DNA of 64,000 nucleotides, from assembly GCF_003858635.1 (NCBI RefSeq), contig NZ_RQJO01000007.1, positions 1,427,941 to 1,491,940 of the forward strand. The letters are read 5' to 3'. Every line of letters begins with the position of its first letter. The first letter of the stretch is position 1. Made by a program: the position numbers and the translations under genes. This DNA comes from Larkinella rosea. Its GTDB lineage: Bacteria > Bacteroidota > Bacteroidia > Cytophagales > Spirosomataceae. The notes under the pieces were generated by a model, which was not told the origin of the DNA, did not search any database, and saw only the letters and a program-made list of their open reading frames with translations. Below, in pieces: positions 17,986-26,721 of the stretch.

Positions 17986-19662
17986 TTACACCAGCATTCC
18001 GAACGGATTTTCCAGCAATCCTTTGAAGGTTTGCAGGAAAGAAGCGCCCGTTGCGCCATCGACGGAGCGGTGATCACATGACAACGTCACTTTCATGACG
18101 TTCGTTGGTTTGGCTACCTCTCCTTCAAATTTGACGGTTTGCTTGATCGAGCCAATTGCCAGAATACAGGAATCCGGCGGATTGATAATGGCCGTAAATT
18201 CGTCGATGCCGAACATCCCGAGGTTGGAAATCGAGAAGGTACTGCCTTCCCAGTCTTTCGGCTGGAGTTTTTTATCTTTCGCTTTGCCCGCCAGATCCTT
18301 CACTTCGGCAGCAATCGTCGATAACGTTTTCTGGTCGGCATTGCGAACAACCGGCACCAATAAGCCATCTTCCACGGCCACGGCCACGCCAATGTTGACG
18401 TACGAATACCGGCGGATTTTGTCGCCCAGCCACGAGGAATTTACCGCCGGGTGTTTCTTCAGCGCCAATGCCGCAGCTTTCAGAACAAAATCGTTGAAAG
18501 ACACTTTCACGGAACTGACTTCGTTGACTTTGCCACGCAGTTCCATCGCTTTGTCCATGTTAATTTCCATCGTCAGATAGAAATGCGGAGCCGTAAACAG
18601 GCTTTCCGACAAGCGACGGGCAATGGTTTTCCGCATCTGGCTAACCGGAATATCTTCGAAAGCGCCCTGAGGTGTTGGGGCGGTTTGAGCCACCGGAGCT
18701 GGTTGCGGAGCGGCCGGTTTGGCAGGTTGAGTCGCCGGAGCGGTCGGTTGAACGGCGGGTGTAGCCGCAGGCTGGAAGGTTTCCACATCGCGTTTCACAA
18801 TGCGACCATCGGGGCCAGAACCCTGAACCTGCGCCAGATTGACGCCTTTTTCCTTGGCAATCTGTTTGGCCAGCGGAGAGGCAAAAACCCGGCTGTCGTG
18901 CCCATTGGAACCGGCAGTTTCGGCCGGAGCGGCTGCGGGTGTCGCTTCGGTTTTGGGGGCTTCGGCAGCCGGAGCGGCAGCCGCTGGCTGTCCTCCCCCC
19001 TGCAACAGGGCTTTGAAATCCGCCCCTTTTTCCCCAACGACAGCAATCACGTCATCAACAGCCACTGCACTGCCTTCTTTTACGCCAATATACAACAAGG
19101 TGCCTTCTTCGTAGGCTTCCAGGTCCATCGTGGCCTTATCGGTTTCGACTTCCGCCAAAACATCCCCCGATTTCACGGTGTCACCTTCTTTTTTATGCCA
19201 GGCTACAATGGTCCCTTCGGTCATGGTGTCGCTCATCTTCGGCATCCGGATGATCGAAGCATTGATAGTGGCCGCCGGAGCGGGCGCTTTCGGAGCGGGT
19301 TGTTCGGCTCCATTGGAAGCAGGCGCTGCCGGAGCAGCCGGTTTTTCGGCGGGAGCCTCTGCTTTGGATTCGCTGGAGCCATTGGAAGAACCGGAACCAT
19401 CCAGCAATCCTTTAAAATCTTCACCGGCTTTTCCAACCACAGCGAGTATGCCATCGATTGGAACTGCCTGTCCTTTTTCAACACCGATGTATAACAAGGT
19501 TCCTTCGTCGTATGCCTCCAGGTCCATCGTGGCCTTATCGGTTTCGACCTCGGCCAGCACGTCGCCCGACTTGACGGTGTCGCCTACTTTCTTATGCCAT
19601 TCAGCGATGACACCTTCGGTCATGGTGTCGCTCATCTTGGGCATTCGGATTAATTCTGCCAT
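17986..19662 (-). CDS. pdhC: Dihydrolipoamide acetyltransferase, E2 of pyruvate dehydrogenase complex
   Basis: A 558-residue acyltransferase that moves the acetyl group from lipoate to CoA. Two N-terminal lipoyl domains (about 1-78 and 136-213) each carry the lipoylation motif ETDKATMDLEAY. Ala/Pro-rich linkers follow, then the E1/E3-binding domain (about 258-294, ASPLAKQIAKEKGV) and the catalytic domain (about 325-558) with the DHRSVDGATGA active-site His near 528. The two lipoyl domains are very close in DNA sequence, so they probably arose by recent duplication. E1 and E3 genes are not here. A TAATTTTG -7 element lies about 50 nt upstream. Confidence 0.93.
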   Translation of the reverse strand: MAELIRMPKMSDTMTEGVIAEWHKKVGDTVKSGDVLAEVETDKATMDLEAYDEGTLLYIGVEKGQAVPIDGILAVVGKAGEDFKGLLDGSGSSNGSSESKAEAPAEKPAAPAAPASNGAEQPAPKAPAPAATINASIIRMPKMSDTMTEGTIVAWHKKEGDTVKSGDVLAEVETDKATMDLEAYEEGTLLYIGVKEGSAVAVDDVIAVVGEKGADFKALLQGGGQPAAAAPAAEAPKTEATPAAAPAETAGSNGHDSRVFASPLAKQIAKEKGVNLAQVQGSGPDGRIVKRDVETFQPAATPAVQPTAPATQPAKPAAPQPAPVAQTAPTPQGAFEDIPVSQMRKTIARRLSESLFTAPHFYLTMEINMDKAMELRGKVNEVSSVKVSFNDFVLKAAALALKKHPAVNSSWLGDKIRRYSYVNIGVAVAVEDGLLVPVVRNADQKTLSTIAAEVKDLAGKAKDKKLQPKDWEGSTFSISNLGMFGIDEFTAIINPPDSCILAIGSIKQTVKFEGEVAKPTNVMKVTLSCDHRSVDGATGASFLQTFKGLLENPFGMLV

Positions 19663-19706
19663 ATGTGGTTTGATGCAAGTATATCAGTAGTTCTACTTCG
19701 CGTGTC

Positions 19707-19714
19707 CAAAATTA
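19707..19714 (-). promoter_or_regulatory. Probable -7 element of pdhC
   Basis: On the minus strand TAATTTTG matches TAnnTTTG exactly, and transcription would start about 40 nt before the pdhC ATG. The expected -33 position holds GTTAA rather than TTG. Confidence 0.45.
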
Positions 19715-19826
19715 GAATAAAGCGGGGAAAGTTGGTTAACCTGATGCGAAGTTTCCACATATCCGCTTTGATTTGCAAATTGCCGTTCAAAAATCGATCC
19801 GCCTTTCTTTTCCCGGTAATGTAAGT

Positions 19827-21557
19827 ATGAATCGCCGAAATTTCATTGAAACTGTTACAGTTGGCAGTATTGCCGCCCCATCGATCCTCACTGCTGGAAC
19901 TCCCTCCCGGACTGAACCCCGTTGGTCGGCCCCATTTAAATCCAGTAACGAATTTTCGGCCGATGTAGTTGTCGCTGGGGGTGGTTTAGGCGGCTGCGCG
20001 GCTGCATTAGCGGCACTGCGCTCCAATTTACGCGTTATTTTGACCGAAGAAACCGATTGGATCGGTGGACAAATTGCCCAGCAGGGCGTGCCTCCCGACG
20101 AACATCAATGGATTGAAACCCACGGCGCCACACAATTGTACCGCTCCTTTCGCACCGGAGTTCGGGACTATTACCGCCGAAATTATCCACTGACCGACGA
20201 GGCTAAAAACCGTAAAAATTTAAATCCGGGCGACGGAGCGGTTTCCCGCCTGTGTCACGAGCCACGGGTTGCGGTAGCGGTTTTGCTCGAAATGCTCGCT
20301 CCTTACATCAGTTCTCAGCAATTAATTTTGCTGTTGGAACACAAAATCATCGGGGCCGATGTGACTGGTGATCGGGTTCGGGCGTTGAAAGCCATCAGTT
20401 TTCGCAGTGGAAAAGAACTGGTGCTGAGGGCTCCCTATTTTGTGGATGCCACTGAACTGGGCGATGTACTGCCCCTCACTAACACGGAATTTGTTACCGG
20501 AACCGAATCTAAAAAGGAAACCGGCGAATTACACGCCCCCGAAAAAGCCGATCCGACCAATCAGCAATCGTTTACGGTTTGTTTTGCGATGGATTATGTG
20601 CCGGAAATCAACGGACGAAAAGTAAATCACCTCATTGAAAAACCGAAGGAATACGATTTCTGGCGCAACTATACGCCAAAGTTAACGCCCGCGTGGTCGG
20701 GCAAACTGCTCGACCTCTCCTACTCGAATCCTTCCACGCTGGAACCCAAGCAATTGGGATTTCATCCCGAAGGAATTCAAACCGGCTCCCTGCTGAACCT
20801 CTGGAATTACCGGCGGCTGATTCGCAAAGCCAATTTCAAGCCGGGCACCTTCCAAAGTGATATCACGGTCGTTAACTGGCCGCAAAACGATTATTTTCCG
20901 GGTAATCTGGTGGGCGTCAGTGACAAGGAATTCAAAAAGCACGTTGATTGGGCCAAGCAGCTTAGTCTTTCGCTCTTTTACTGGTTGCAAACCGAGGCTC
21001 CGCGCCCCGATGGGGGTCTGGGCTGGCCGGGTTTACGCCTTCGGCCCGATATCATGGGCACCGAAGACGGTATGGCAAAATATCCGTATGTGCGGGAATC
21101 CCGCCGGATCAAGGCGGTTTTTACGGTTCTCGAAGAACACGTCGGCGCGGCCAACCGGGCGTTGATCACCGGTCAGAAAACCGGGAATACGGCGGCCGAT
21201 TTTTACGACAGTGTGGGCGTTGGTTATTATCACATTGATTTACACCCAAGTAGTCAGGGCAACAATTACATCGATTTTGCGTCTTTGCCGTTTCAGATAC
21301 CGCTGGGCGCCTTGTTACCCAAACGAATGGAAAATTTACTTCCCGCCAACAAAAACATCGGCACGACGCATCTGACCAACGGCTGCTACCGCCTGCATCC
21401 CGTCGAATGGAGCATCGGCGAAGCGGTCGGGCAACTGGTGGCATTTTCGCTCGGTAAAAACGTGATCCCGCGCACGGTTCGGGAACAAAAACCGCTGCTG
21501 GAAGAATTTCAAAACCGGATTCGCAGTCAGGGAATTGAGACGCATTGGGCGAAATAA
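19827..21557 (+). CDS. FAD-dependent oxidoreductase with twin-arginine-like leader
   Basis: Counting from the ATG at 19827 the product is 576 residues. The leader MNRRNFIETVTVGSIAAPSI resembles a Tat signal, with adjacent arginines followed by a hydrophobic stretch, so export in folded form is likely. The FAD loop VVVAGGGLGGCAAALAAL follows at about residues 48-65, and the DWIGGQIAQQGVPPDEHQ segment is typical of the FAD-dependent oxidoreductase family PF12831. The C-terminal third has the LPANKNIGTTHLTNGCYR motif. Substrate is unknown; relatives act on small cyclic or amino compounds. Monocistronic. Confidence 0.78.
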   Translation: MNRRNFIETVTVGSIAAPSILTAGTPSRTEPRWSAPFKSSNEFSADVVVAGGGLGGCAAALAALRSNLRVILTEETDWIGGQIAQQGVPPDEHQWIETHGATQLYRSFRTGVRDYYRRNYPLTDEAKNRKNLNPGDGAVSRLCHEPRVAVAVLLEMLAPYISSQQLILLLEHKIIGADVTGDRVRALKAISFRSGKELVLRAPYFVDATELGDVLPLTNTEFVTGTESKKETGELHAPEKADPTNQQSFTVCFAMDYVPEINGRKVNHLIEKPKEYDFWRNYTPKLTPAWSGKLLDLSYSNPSTLEPKQLGFHPEGIQTGSLLNLWNYRRLIRKANFKPGTFQSDITVVNWPQNDYFPGNLVGVSDKEFKKHVDWAKQLSLSLFYWLQTEAPRPDGGLGWPGLRLRPDIMGTEDGMAKYPYVRESRRIKAVFTVLEEHVGAANRALITGQKTGNTAADFYDSVGVGYYHIDLHPSSQGNNYIDFASLPFQIPLGALLPKRMENLLPANKNIGTTHLTNGCYRLHPVEWSIGEAVGQLVAFSLGKNVIPRTVREQKPLLEEFQNRIRSQGIETHWAK

Positions 21558-21561
21558 TTTT

Positions 21562-21641
21562 CGGTTTACGGCTTCAGTTTACGGTGGCTGACGCTTGCTT
21601 TTTGAACGCGTCAGCCTCCGTAAACTGAAAACCGTAAACTT
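21562..21641. repeat. Intergenic long inverted repeat with GCTGACGC tip
   Basis: Arms TCAGTTTACGG (21574-21584) and CCGTAAACTGA (21618-21628) pair exactly; inside them GGCTGACGC (21586-21594) pairs with GCGTCAGCC (21608-21616), and outside CGGTTTACGG pairs with ACCGTAAAC. It lies between the convergent FAD oxidoreductase and MpaB-like genes and could terminate both. Confidence 0.8.
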
Positions 21642-21705
21642 TGTACACTATTTCACCGGAGGGCGAAGCCGCCAAAGCAACAGAAACGGTCTATTTTCGA
21701 AAGGA

Positions 21706-22491
21706 TTAATGGACCGATTGCAATTTCCGGTCTAATTCCTGCACTTGCTTGAGATACGCCGTCGGCATCAAAATCCGTTGGGTGATCGCCCGCAACTGCA
21801 ACTTTTCCAGTACTTTATACAACCACATCATGGACGCCAAAACCGGGCGTTCGGGCAAGGGCAGTAACTTTTTGACCATTTCAGGAACCAGCAACGACTG
21901 CGATTGCAGAAGCAAACCGTACCGCCAGTTCCCAAGTTCTTCGCGGTATCGTTCGAAAAGTTTGTCCGTAAACGGGCTGTGAACCAGGTCCCGCGACAAA
22001 TGAAGCTGTCGGTCGATCAGCCAGGCGTCGTACGTTTGCGGTATTTCCGGAACCCCCATGCCCTCGCCCACCCGGCGGAATACGTCGAAAAGCTCAGCCC
22101 GCTCCGGGTCGGTTAGGGGTCGGTGCAGAAGTTCGAAAGCCCGTTCGGAATAATCAATCAGCATGTACAGGACGTCGCGGTAGGCCCAATCGGGAATCTG
22201 GTAGCCCCGGCTTTTCTCCACACCGCCGTGAATCATTCGCATCCGGTTAATGGCCGCAACGGCTTTTTCCTGCGGCATAAAAACAATTTCCTGAGCGTAT
22301 TTCACCGTCGAAAATAACCGGCCAATCGGATCGGCGGGTAATTTCCCCGTATAAAAAAGCCAGTCGACCGACCGGTTCAGGGCAAACTCAGCAGCCCCGC
22401 CCGCAAAAATGAGCAGGATCACATCGGCATCACCCCAGATTTTTTTAACAATCGAATCTTCACGAACAAAATACGGCATGGATGCAATCAC
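21706..22491 (-). CDS. MpaB/latex-clearing-type oxygenase family (DUF2236)
   Basis: A 261-residue protein, or 257 if the ATG four codons later is used. The arrangement matches the ER-bound oxygenase MpaB/rubber oxygenase family: an N-terminal GDADVILLIFAGGAAEFAL segment where others have a similar Ala/Gly helix, an FSTVKYAQEIVF stretch, a histidine in RMIHGGV and the conserved helix YRDVLYMLIDYSERAFE. Members bind haem b and cleave lipid or isoprenoid chains with oxygen. Substrate here unknown. Upstream lies a strong hairpin that ends the beta-helix gene transcript. Confidence 0.7.
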   Translation of the reverse strand: MIASMPYFVREDSIVKKIWGDADVILLIFAGGAAEFALNRSVDWLFYTGKLPADPIGRLFSTVKYAQEIVFMPQEKAVAAINRMRMIHGGVEKSRGYQIPDWAYRDVLYMLIDYSERAFELLHRPLTDPERAELFDVFRRVGEGMGVPEIPQTYDAWLIDRQLHLSRDLVHSPFTDKLFERYREELGNWRYGLLLQSQSLLVPEMVKKLLPLPERPVLASMMWLYKVLEKLQLRAITQRILMPTAYLKQVQELDRKLQSVH

Positions 22492-22521
22492 TTCAGGTTC
22501 CCATTGATAACGCTAATTTAC

Positions 22522-22578
22522 TAAAAAAAGCGCCCGCTGGTTTGGTGTCTTCGACGACACAACCGGCGGACGCTTCAC
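22522..22578 (-). terminator. Terminator of the beta-helix surface protein gene
   Basis: A strong imperfect stem: AAGCG at 22528-22532 pairs with CGCTT at 22571-22575, and the inner GGTGTC/GACACC arms close on a TTCG-like loop. On the minus strand the hairpin is followed by a run of seven T, as in a rho-independent terminator. It lies just after the stop of the large gene. Confidence 0.7.
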
Positions 22579-22610
22579 AGTATAATCCCTTCGTTGAGCG
22601 GGCAATCGAT

Positions 22611-25600
22611 CTATTGTCCCCGAAGTAGTTTCACCGATTGCACTTGTCCCAATGATTCCACCCGAAGGATGAACAGCCCCGGAGATTGATTTTTCAGAGT
22701 AAACGTTTGGTATTCAACATTTTTCGATTGTAAAATCGCGCGTTCGGTCACCGTTAACCCTTTACTGTCAAACAGATTCATTTGCAATGGAGCACCTCCC
22801 GCGCCCCGAATTTCCACGACTACCTCCTCCAAAACCGGATTGCCCAAAACCGCTACCGAAAGTGTTCCACCTCCTTCCGCCGACACCCGACTGCCCGAGG
22901 GCGAACACGTCAATGGTTTACCGGAGTCTTTCAATACAAACGTACTGCCCTGAATCCGACCATAAATCACCCGGGTATTGCCGTCTTTTAAGGCCGAAGG
23001 TACCTCAAAACTGTAGGCATGATTCCCATTGCCTTTTCCCGCCGTTTTTAAATCTGCCCGGTAGATGTTCGCCACCGTACTGCCCCAAACCGTGCTGCCG
23101 GTGTAAAACTCCACCGTCACCGGCGCGTTCGGCTGATTGCGGTCCCACACCCAGCCGCGGATCGTACCGCATTCTACTTTGTCCAGATAGCCTTCAAAAC
23201 TTCCTGTCACTGATGTCGTCGATGCCGGATTGACTGTCAGTACAAAACTCACGCTGTTGGTGGCCATTGCTACATCAGTTGCTGAATACGCCAGCGCGAA
23301 ATTCCCCGCAGCCGTTGGCGTTCCACTGATCACCCGAGTCGAAGTCGAAAGGATGAGTCCATCCGGCAAACCGGTTAACCCGTAACTTAGCGTTCCACCT
23401 TCCGGATCGGTAAAGGCTGCCAGTGTACCCGAAAACGGAACGCCAACCTGAGCCGCCAGTGGAGCAATCAGGATGGTAGCGGGTGGAACGGGCGGCTTAT
23501 TGCCGACCGGCGTGGTGCTGCTTTGGCAAACGATGGCTTTGGGCGAATCCTTGAGGATAAAACTGCTTCCCTCCATGCGCGCGGAGAGACTGTGTGCAAA
23601 ACCGTCTTTGATGGTTTCCGGAATCGTAAATCGGAAGGCATGTTTGCCGTTCCCTTTTCCCGCATCCAGCAAATCCTGCCGGAAATCACCCGCCGGAATA
23701 GTCCCCAATACCTTTGCGCCATCCAGGATAGTGACATTGAAAACGGTATTCGGTTTGTTGCGATCCCAGGCCCAGCCACGAAAACTCCCACAATCCGCGC
23801 CGTTGATAAAACCATCGAACGAACCGCTGGTGACAGGTGGATCAATGGTGAGCGTGAAACTTCCCGGCAGACTCGGACAGCTTCCGCCGGTGCAAGTCGC
23901 CGAATATACAGTGGTGCCGGTAGTGGAGGTCGGAACGGATATGCTGTTACCGATACCGGTATTTCCCTTACTATCGCTCCAGTTCGAATTTCCCGAACAG
24001 CCCGTGATGGTCAGTGAAACCCCCAGCGTGTTTTGAAGAATAGGTAAGGTTGTCCCGACAAGACTCAAAACCGGAGCCGTACCTGCCGAATTGACTGTAA
24101 GTTGGAAAACCGCTGAGGTTAGGCTATTGCAGCCCGTAATGACCACTGAATAACTTCCACTCTGACTGTTCTCTACATTACCCAAGGTCAGCGTGGCCGA
24201 AGTCTGGTCAGCGAGCAACGCTCCGCCTTTGTACCATTGGTAGCTGCTGACAGTGCCGGTAACCGAAACGCTGGTGGTGACCGTAGCTCCCTGACAAACA
24301 GTCGAACTGCTGGCGGGTTGCTGGGTGATCTCCAGTGGCTGGCTCGGTGTTGACTGGTACTCGTAAGCTCCCATGTCGATCCGTCCGCCCACGATGCGGG
24401 GATTGCCTGCCAGGTCGGAGGCACCGACGGTCGCGGTGGTGCTGGTGGGATCACCAGCGTTGATGGCCTTTGAACAGGCAGATAGGCTCAGATCGGTTCC
24501 GGAGATGAACGGCGAAGTAGTGGTTTTAAGGTTGGTGTTGTCATCGTTGTAACCAGTAACTGCTTCATCGAACAGGCTGTAGCTGGCCGTCACCGAGGAA
24601 TTTGAAGAATTATAAAATGTATTGCTCCCACCGTTGCTAAAACCCACACAATTAGTAAGGCTTGTTTTACTACCAACTTCGGTAAAATCCATCGGATTAA
24701 AATCGCCTGTGTTATATACCCCACCACCGGAGTAACCTGCCGTATTACCCTGAAAACTACAGTTGTACAGACTCGGGCTGCTTTCAGGGCTGTACCCAGT
24801 CGAATAGTTATACATCGCGCCACCGTAGTAAGCCGCCGAATTACCCTGAAAGCTACAGGTGTACAGCTTCGGGCTACTGTCATAGTTAAATAACCCTCCA
24901 CCAATGTTACCTGATAAATTACCCTTAAATTGGCAATTGATCAGGATCGCATTACTACCACTAGAGTTGGCCATTCCGACGCCACGCGAGCCTGAATTGT
25001 TCTGAAAAAGACAATTCGTTAGGTTTGGGCTACTTCCAGCATTCTGCATCCCTCCTCCAATACCTCCAAAATTTTCCTTAAAAAGACAATTCGTCAGGGT
25101 TGGGCTACAATTAATGTTAATTATACCTCCGCCGTTCCCTGCACCATTGCCAACAAAAAGACAGTTTACCAGGCTCGGACTACTCCCGTCGTTGTACATC
25201 CCCCCACCATAAGTATTTGGTCCATCCCCATACGCCTGTCCGCCCGTGATAACAAAGCCGTCCAACACCGCCGTGTTGGTCAGCCCTCCCGGGTTGTTGA
25301 TTACATGGTAGGAATTGGTACCCGGGCTGAGCTCGCCCGAGAGCGTGCTGGAGGAGGGATTACCCGTCACAGGATTCACCGCCGGGCGATCCGCCAGTTC
25401 ATCTTCCGCAGCTTCCCCCAGAAATCCTCCGTAAATGGCAACCCCCGCTTTCATGGCAAAACTGGCGTTGCGGTCGATGCCAGGCTTGTAAACACCCTGA
25501 GCCACCCAGACCTGGGTCACTCCGATTTCGTCGATCATGGCCTGCAGGTTTCCGCTGGCGGTCTCCCAGGACTGTCCATTGCCAGAACCGCCCGCTTTAA

Positions 25601-25757
25601 CGTAGCGGATCGTGGCGGATTGGGACTGGGCCGTCAGACTGGCCATCAGCAGCAGCCAACCTAGCCAAAAAAACCGTTGATGCCGGGAATCAATCCGGAA
25701 AAGTCCTTGGCGCGCGGGCTGAGGGAATTGTAAGAAGGTACGTAGATGATCGTTCAT
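22611..25757 (-). CDS. Large secreted protein: parallel beta-helix, Ig-like modules, probable T9SS tail
   Basis: The product is 1048 residues from the ATG at 25757; the reading frame stays open to 25871, but the extension has no support. A signal-like helix (FFWLGWLLLMASLTAQS) is near residues 30-46. Residues about 50-470 form a right-handed beta-helix with many turns of the pattern NCxFxGN...GGGxYN. Then come Ig-like domains (about 480-640 and 745-850), two copies of a 100-residue Cys-paired module (about 645-744 and 852-951) and a C-terminal domain ending in SVKLLRG, typical of type IX secretion substrates. Likely a cell-surface adhesin or polysaccharide-binding protein. Next to a LytS/LytTR pair on the same strand. 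Confidence 0.82.
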   Translation of the reverse strand: MNDHLRTFLQFPQPARQGLFRIDSRHQRFFWLGWLLLMASLTAQSQSATIRYVKAGGSGNGQSWETASGNLQAMIDEIGVTQVWVAQGVYKPGIDRNASFAMKAGVAIYGGFLGEAAEDELADRPAVNPVTGNPSSSTLSGELSPGTNSYHVINNPGGLTNTAVLDGFVITGGQAYGDGPNTYGGGMYNDGSSPSLVNCLFVGNGAGNGGGIININCSPTLTNCLFKENFGGIGGGMQNAGSSPNLTNCLFQNNSGSRGVGMANSSGSNAILINCQFKGNLSGNIGGGLFNYDSSPKLYTCSFQGNSAAYYGGAMYNYSTGYSPESSPSLYNCSFQGNTAGYSGGGVYNTGDFNPMDFTEVGSKTSLTNCVGFSNGGSNTFYNSSNSSVTASYSLFDEAVTGYNDDNTNLKTTTSPFISGTDLSLSACSKAINAGDPTSTTATVGASDLAGNPRIVGGRIDMGAYEYQSTPSQPLEITQQPASSSTVCQGATVTTSVSVTGTVSSYQWYKGGALLADQTSATLTLGNVENSQSGSYSVVITGCNSLTSAVFQLTVNSAGTAPVLSLVGTTLPILQNTLGVSLTITGCSGNSNWSDSKGNTGIGNSISVPTSTTGTTVYSATCTGGSCPSLPGSFTLTIDPPVTSGSFDGFINGADCGSFRGWAWDRNKPNTVFNVTILDGAKVLGTIPAGDFRQDLLDAGKGNGKHAFRFTIPETIKDGFAHSLSARMEGSSFILKDSPKAIVCQSSTTPVGNKPPVPPATILIAPLAAQVGVPFSGTLAAFTDPEGGTLSYGLTGLPDGLILSTSTRVISGTPTAAGNFALAYSATDVAMATNSVSFVLTVNPASTTSVTGSFEGYLDKVECGTIRGWVWDRNQPNAPVTVEFYTGSTVWGSTVANIYRADLKTAGKGNGNHAYSFEVPSALKDGNTRVIYGRIQGSTFVLKDSGKPLTCSPSGSRVSAEGGGTLSVAVLGNPVLEEVVVEIRGAGGAPLQMNLFDSKGLTVTERAILQSKNVEYQTFTLKNQSPGLFILRVESLGQVQSVKLLRGQ
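22905..23204 (-). repeat. Second copy of a 100-residue Cys-paired module in the surface protein
   Basis: Encodes residues about 852-951 of the large surface protein. Shared with the copy at 23526-23825: ECGTIRGWVWDRNQPN, an RADLKTAGKGNG segment, an NHAYSFEVP segment, and a terminal KPLTC, so each module has one Cys near its start and one at its end that could form a disulfide. Confidence 0.75.
23526..23825 (-). repeat. First copy of a 100-residue Cys-paired module in the surface protein
   Basis: Encodes residues about 645-744. Matching landmarks are DCGSFRGWAWDRNKPN, RQDLLDAGKGNG, KHAFRFTIP and a terminal KAIVC. A 107-residue cadherin-like putative Ig module separates it from the second copy. 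Confidence 0.75.
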
Positions 25758-25959
25758 AGTAACATGGGAGTAGGACGCAAAAAATGCAGCGTTGAATAAA
25801 AGGAGAAGAAAGCCAGCTCCCGTTCCTTCGCACGGCAGCGCGATGCGGAAAGCGGGTGTTGACCCGTACAAATTCCCAAAGTTGGATTGGCCAGGTAACC
25901 CGTTATAAAAAAAAGATCCGAAGTGAACAAATTGACGGTCGAATTGAACAAACCGCTGG

Positions 25960-26721
25960 TTACTTTTCCATCCAGTTCAGAAATGCGGAGACTTTCAGAC
26001 GGCTGACAACCGGTTTTTCAGCCGGTTTACAAAGAAGGGTAAGTACTATTTTCCGGTTGAAATACGGTTCAATCGCCACAATGGCCGGGCGACTCACGAT
26101 CATTTGCCGGTTGATCCGAAAAAACACGGCCGGGTCCAGCACGGCTTCCACCTCATCCATTGTCTTGAACAAGCGAAACTGCTCATTCTTTGTCGTGTAC
26201 AGACAGACCATATCATTCTCGAACGAAATCACCCCAATATCATTGACCGAAACCGGGACCAGCTTTTCGCGAAGTCGCACCAAAAAAGACGTATTGTAGC
26301 GCGTTACGGTCGGCGGATTACTCAGCCGCTGACTTGTGGAAGTTAGATTCGGCAGAAGTGCTTTGGTGATGGTGTCCAGCTTGGTAAAAGCAGCTTGGAT
26401 GTCGGCCTCCGTCACCGGTTTCAGGATATAATCGATCCCGTTTGTTTTAAAGGCATCCAGCATAAAATCATCATACGCGGTGCAGAAAATAACCGGAGCG
26501 GTTATGGAGACCTGCTTGAAAACTTCAAAGCTGTTGCCATCGGCCAGCTTCACATCCATGAACAGCACATCCGGCGTTTGCGTCGATGTCCTGAAGAAGT
26601 GAACGGTTTCTTCAATACTACTGCAGATCCCCAATACGTGTGCCTCGGGCCGCACTGATTGAACAAGTTCCTGTAAAATCCGGGCTAACCTGGGTTCATC
26701 TTCAATAATCAGAATCGTCAT
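25960..26721 (-). CDS. LytTR-type response regulator
   Basis: A 253-residue AlgR/LytR regulator. The receiver domain (about 1-120) begins TILIIEDEPRLARIL and has the phospho-acceptor in DVLFMDVKLADG (about residue 56) and the Lys in YILKPVTE. The LytTR DNA-binding domain spans about 145-250 (VRLREKLVPVSVNDIGVI...FFRINRQMIVSR). Its start shares one base with the stop of the upstream kinase gene, so the two are translationally coupled. It may control the neighbouring surface protein gene, but that is only inferred from position. Confidence 0.92.
   Translation of the reverse strand: MTILIIEDEPRLARILQELVQSVRPEAHVLGICSSIEETVHFFRTSTQTPDVLFMDVKLADGNSFEVFKQVSITAPVIFCTAYDDFMLDAFKTNGIDYILKPVTEADIQAAFTKLDTITKALLPNLTSTSQRLSNPPTVTRYNTSFLVRLREKLVPVSVNDIGVISFENDMVCLYTTKNEQFRLFKTMDEVEAVLDPAVFFRINRQMIVSRPAIVAIEPYFNRKIVLTLLCKPAEKPVVSRLKVSAFLNWMEK

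Noticed and set aside
18451-19494. 347-codon plus-strand frame opposite pdhC
   Set aside because: It is antisense to the lipoyl and linker region, and its Arg/Gly/Ser-rich composition reflects the Ala/Pro-rich gene on the other strand.
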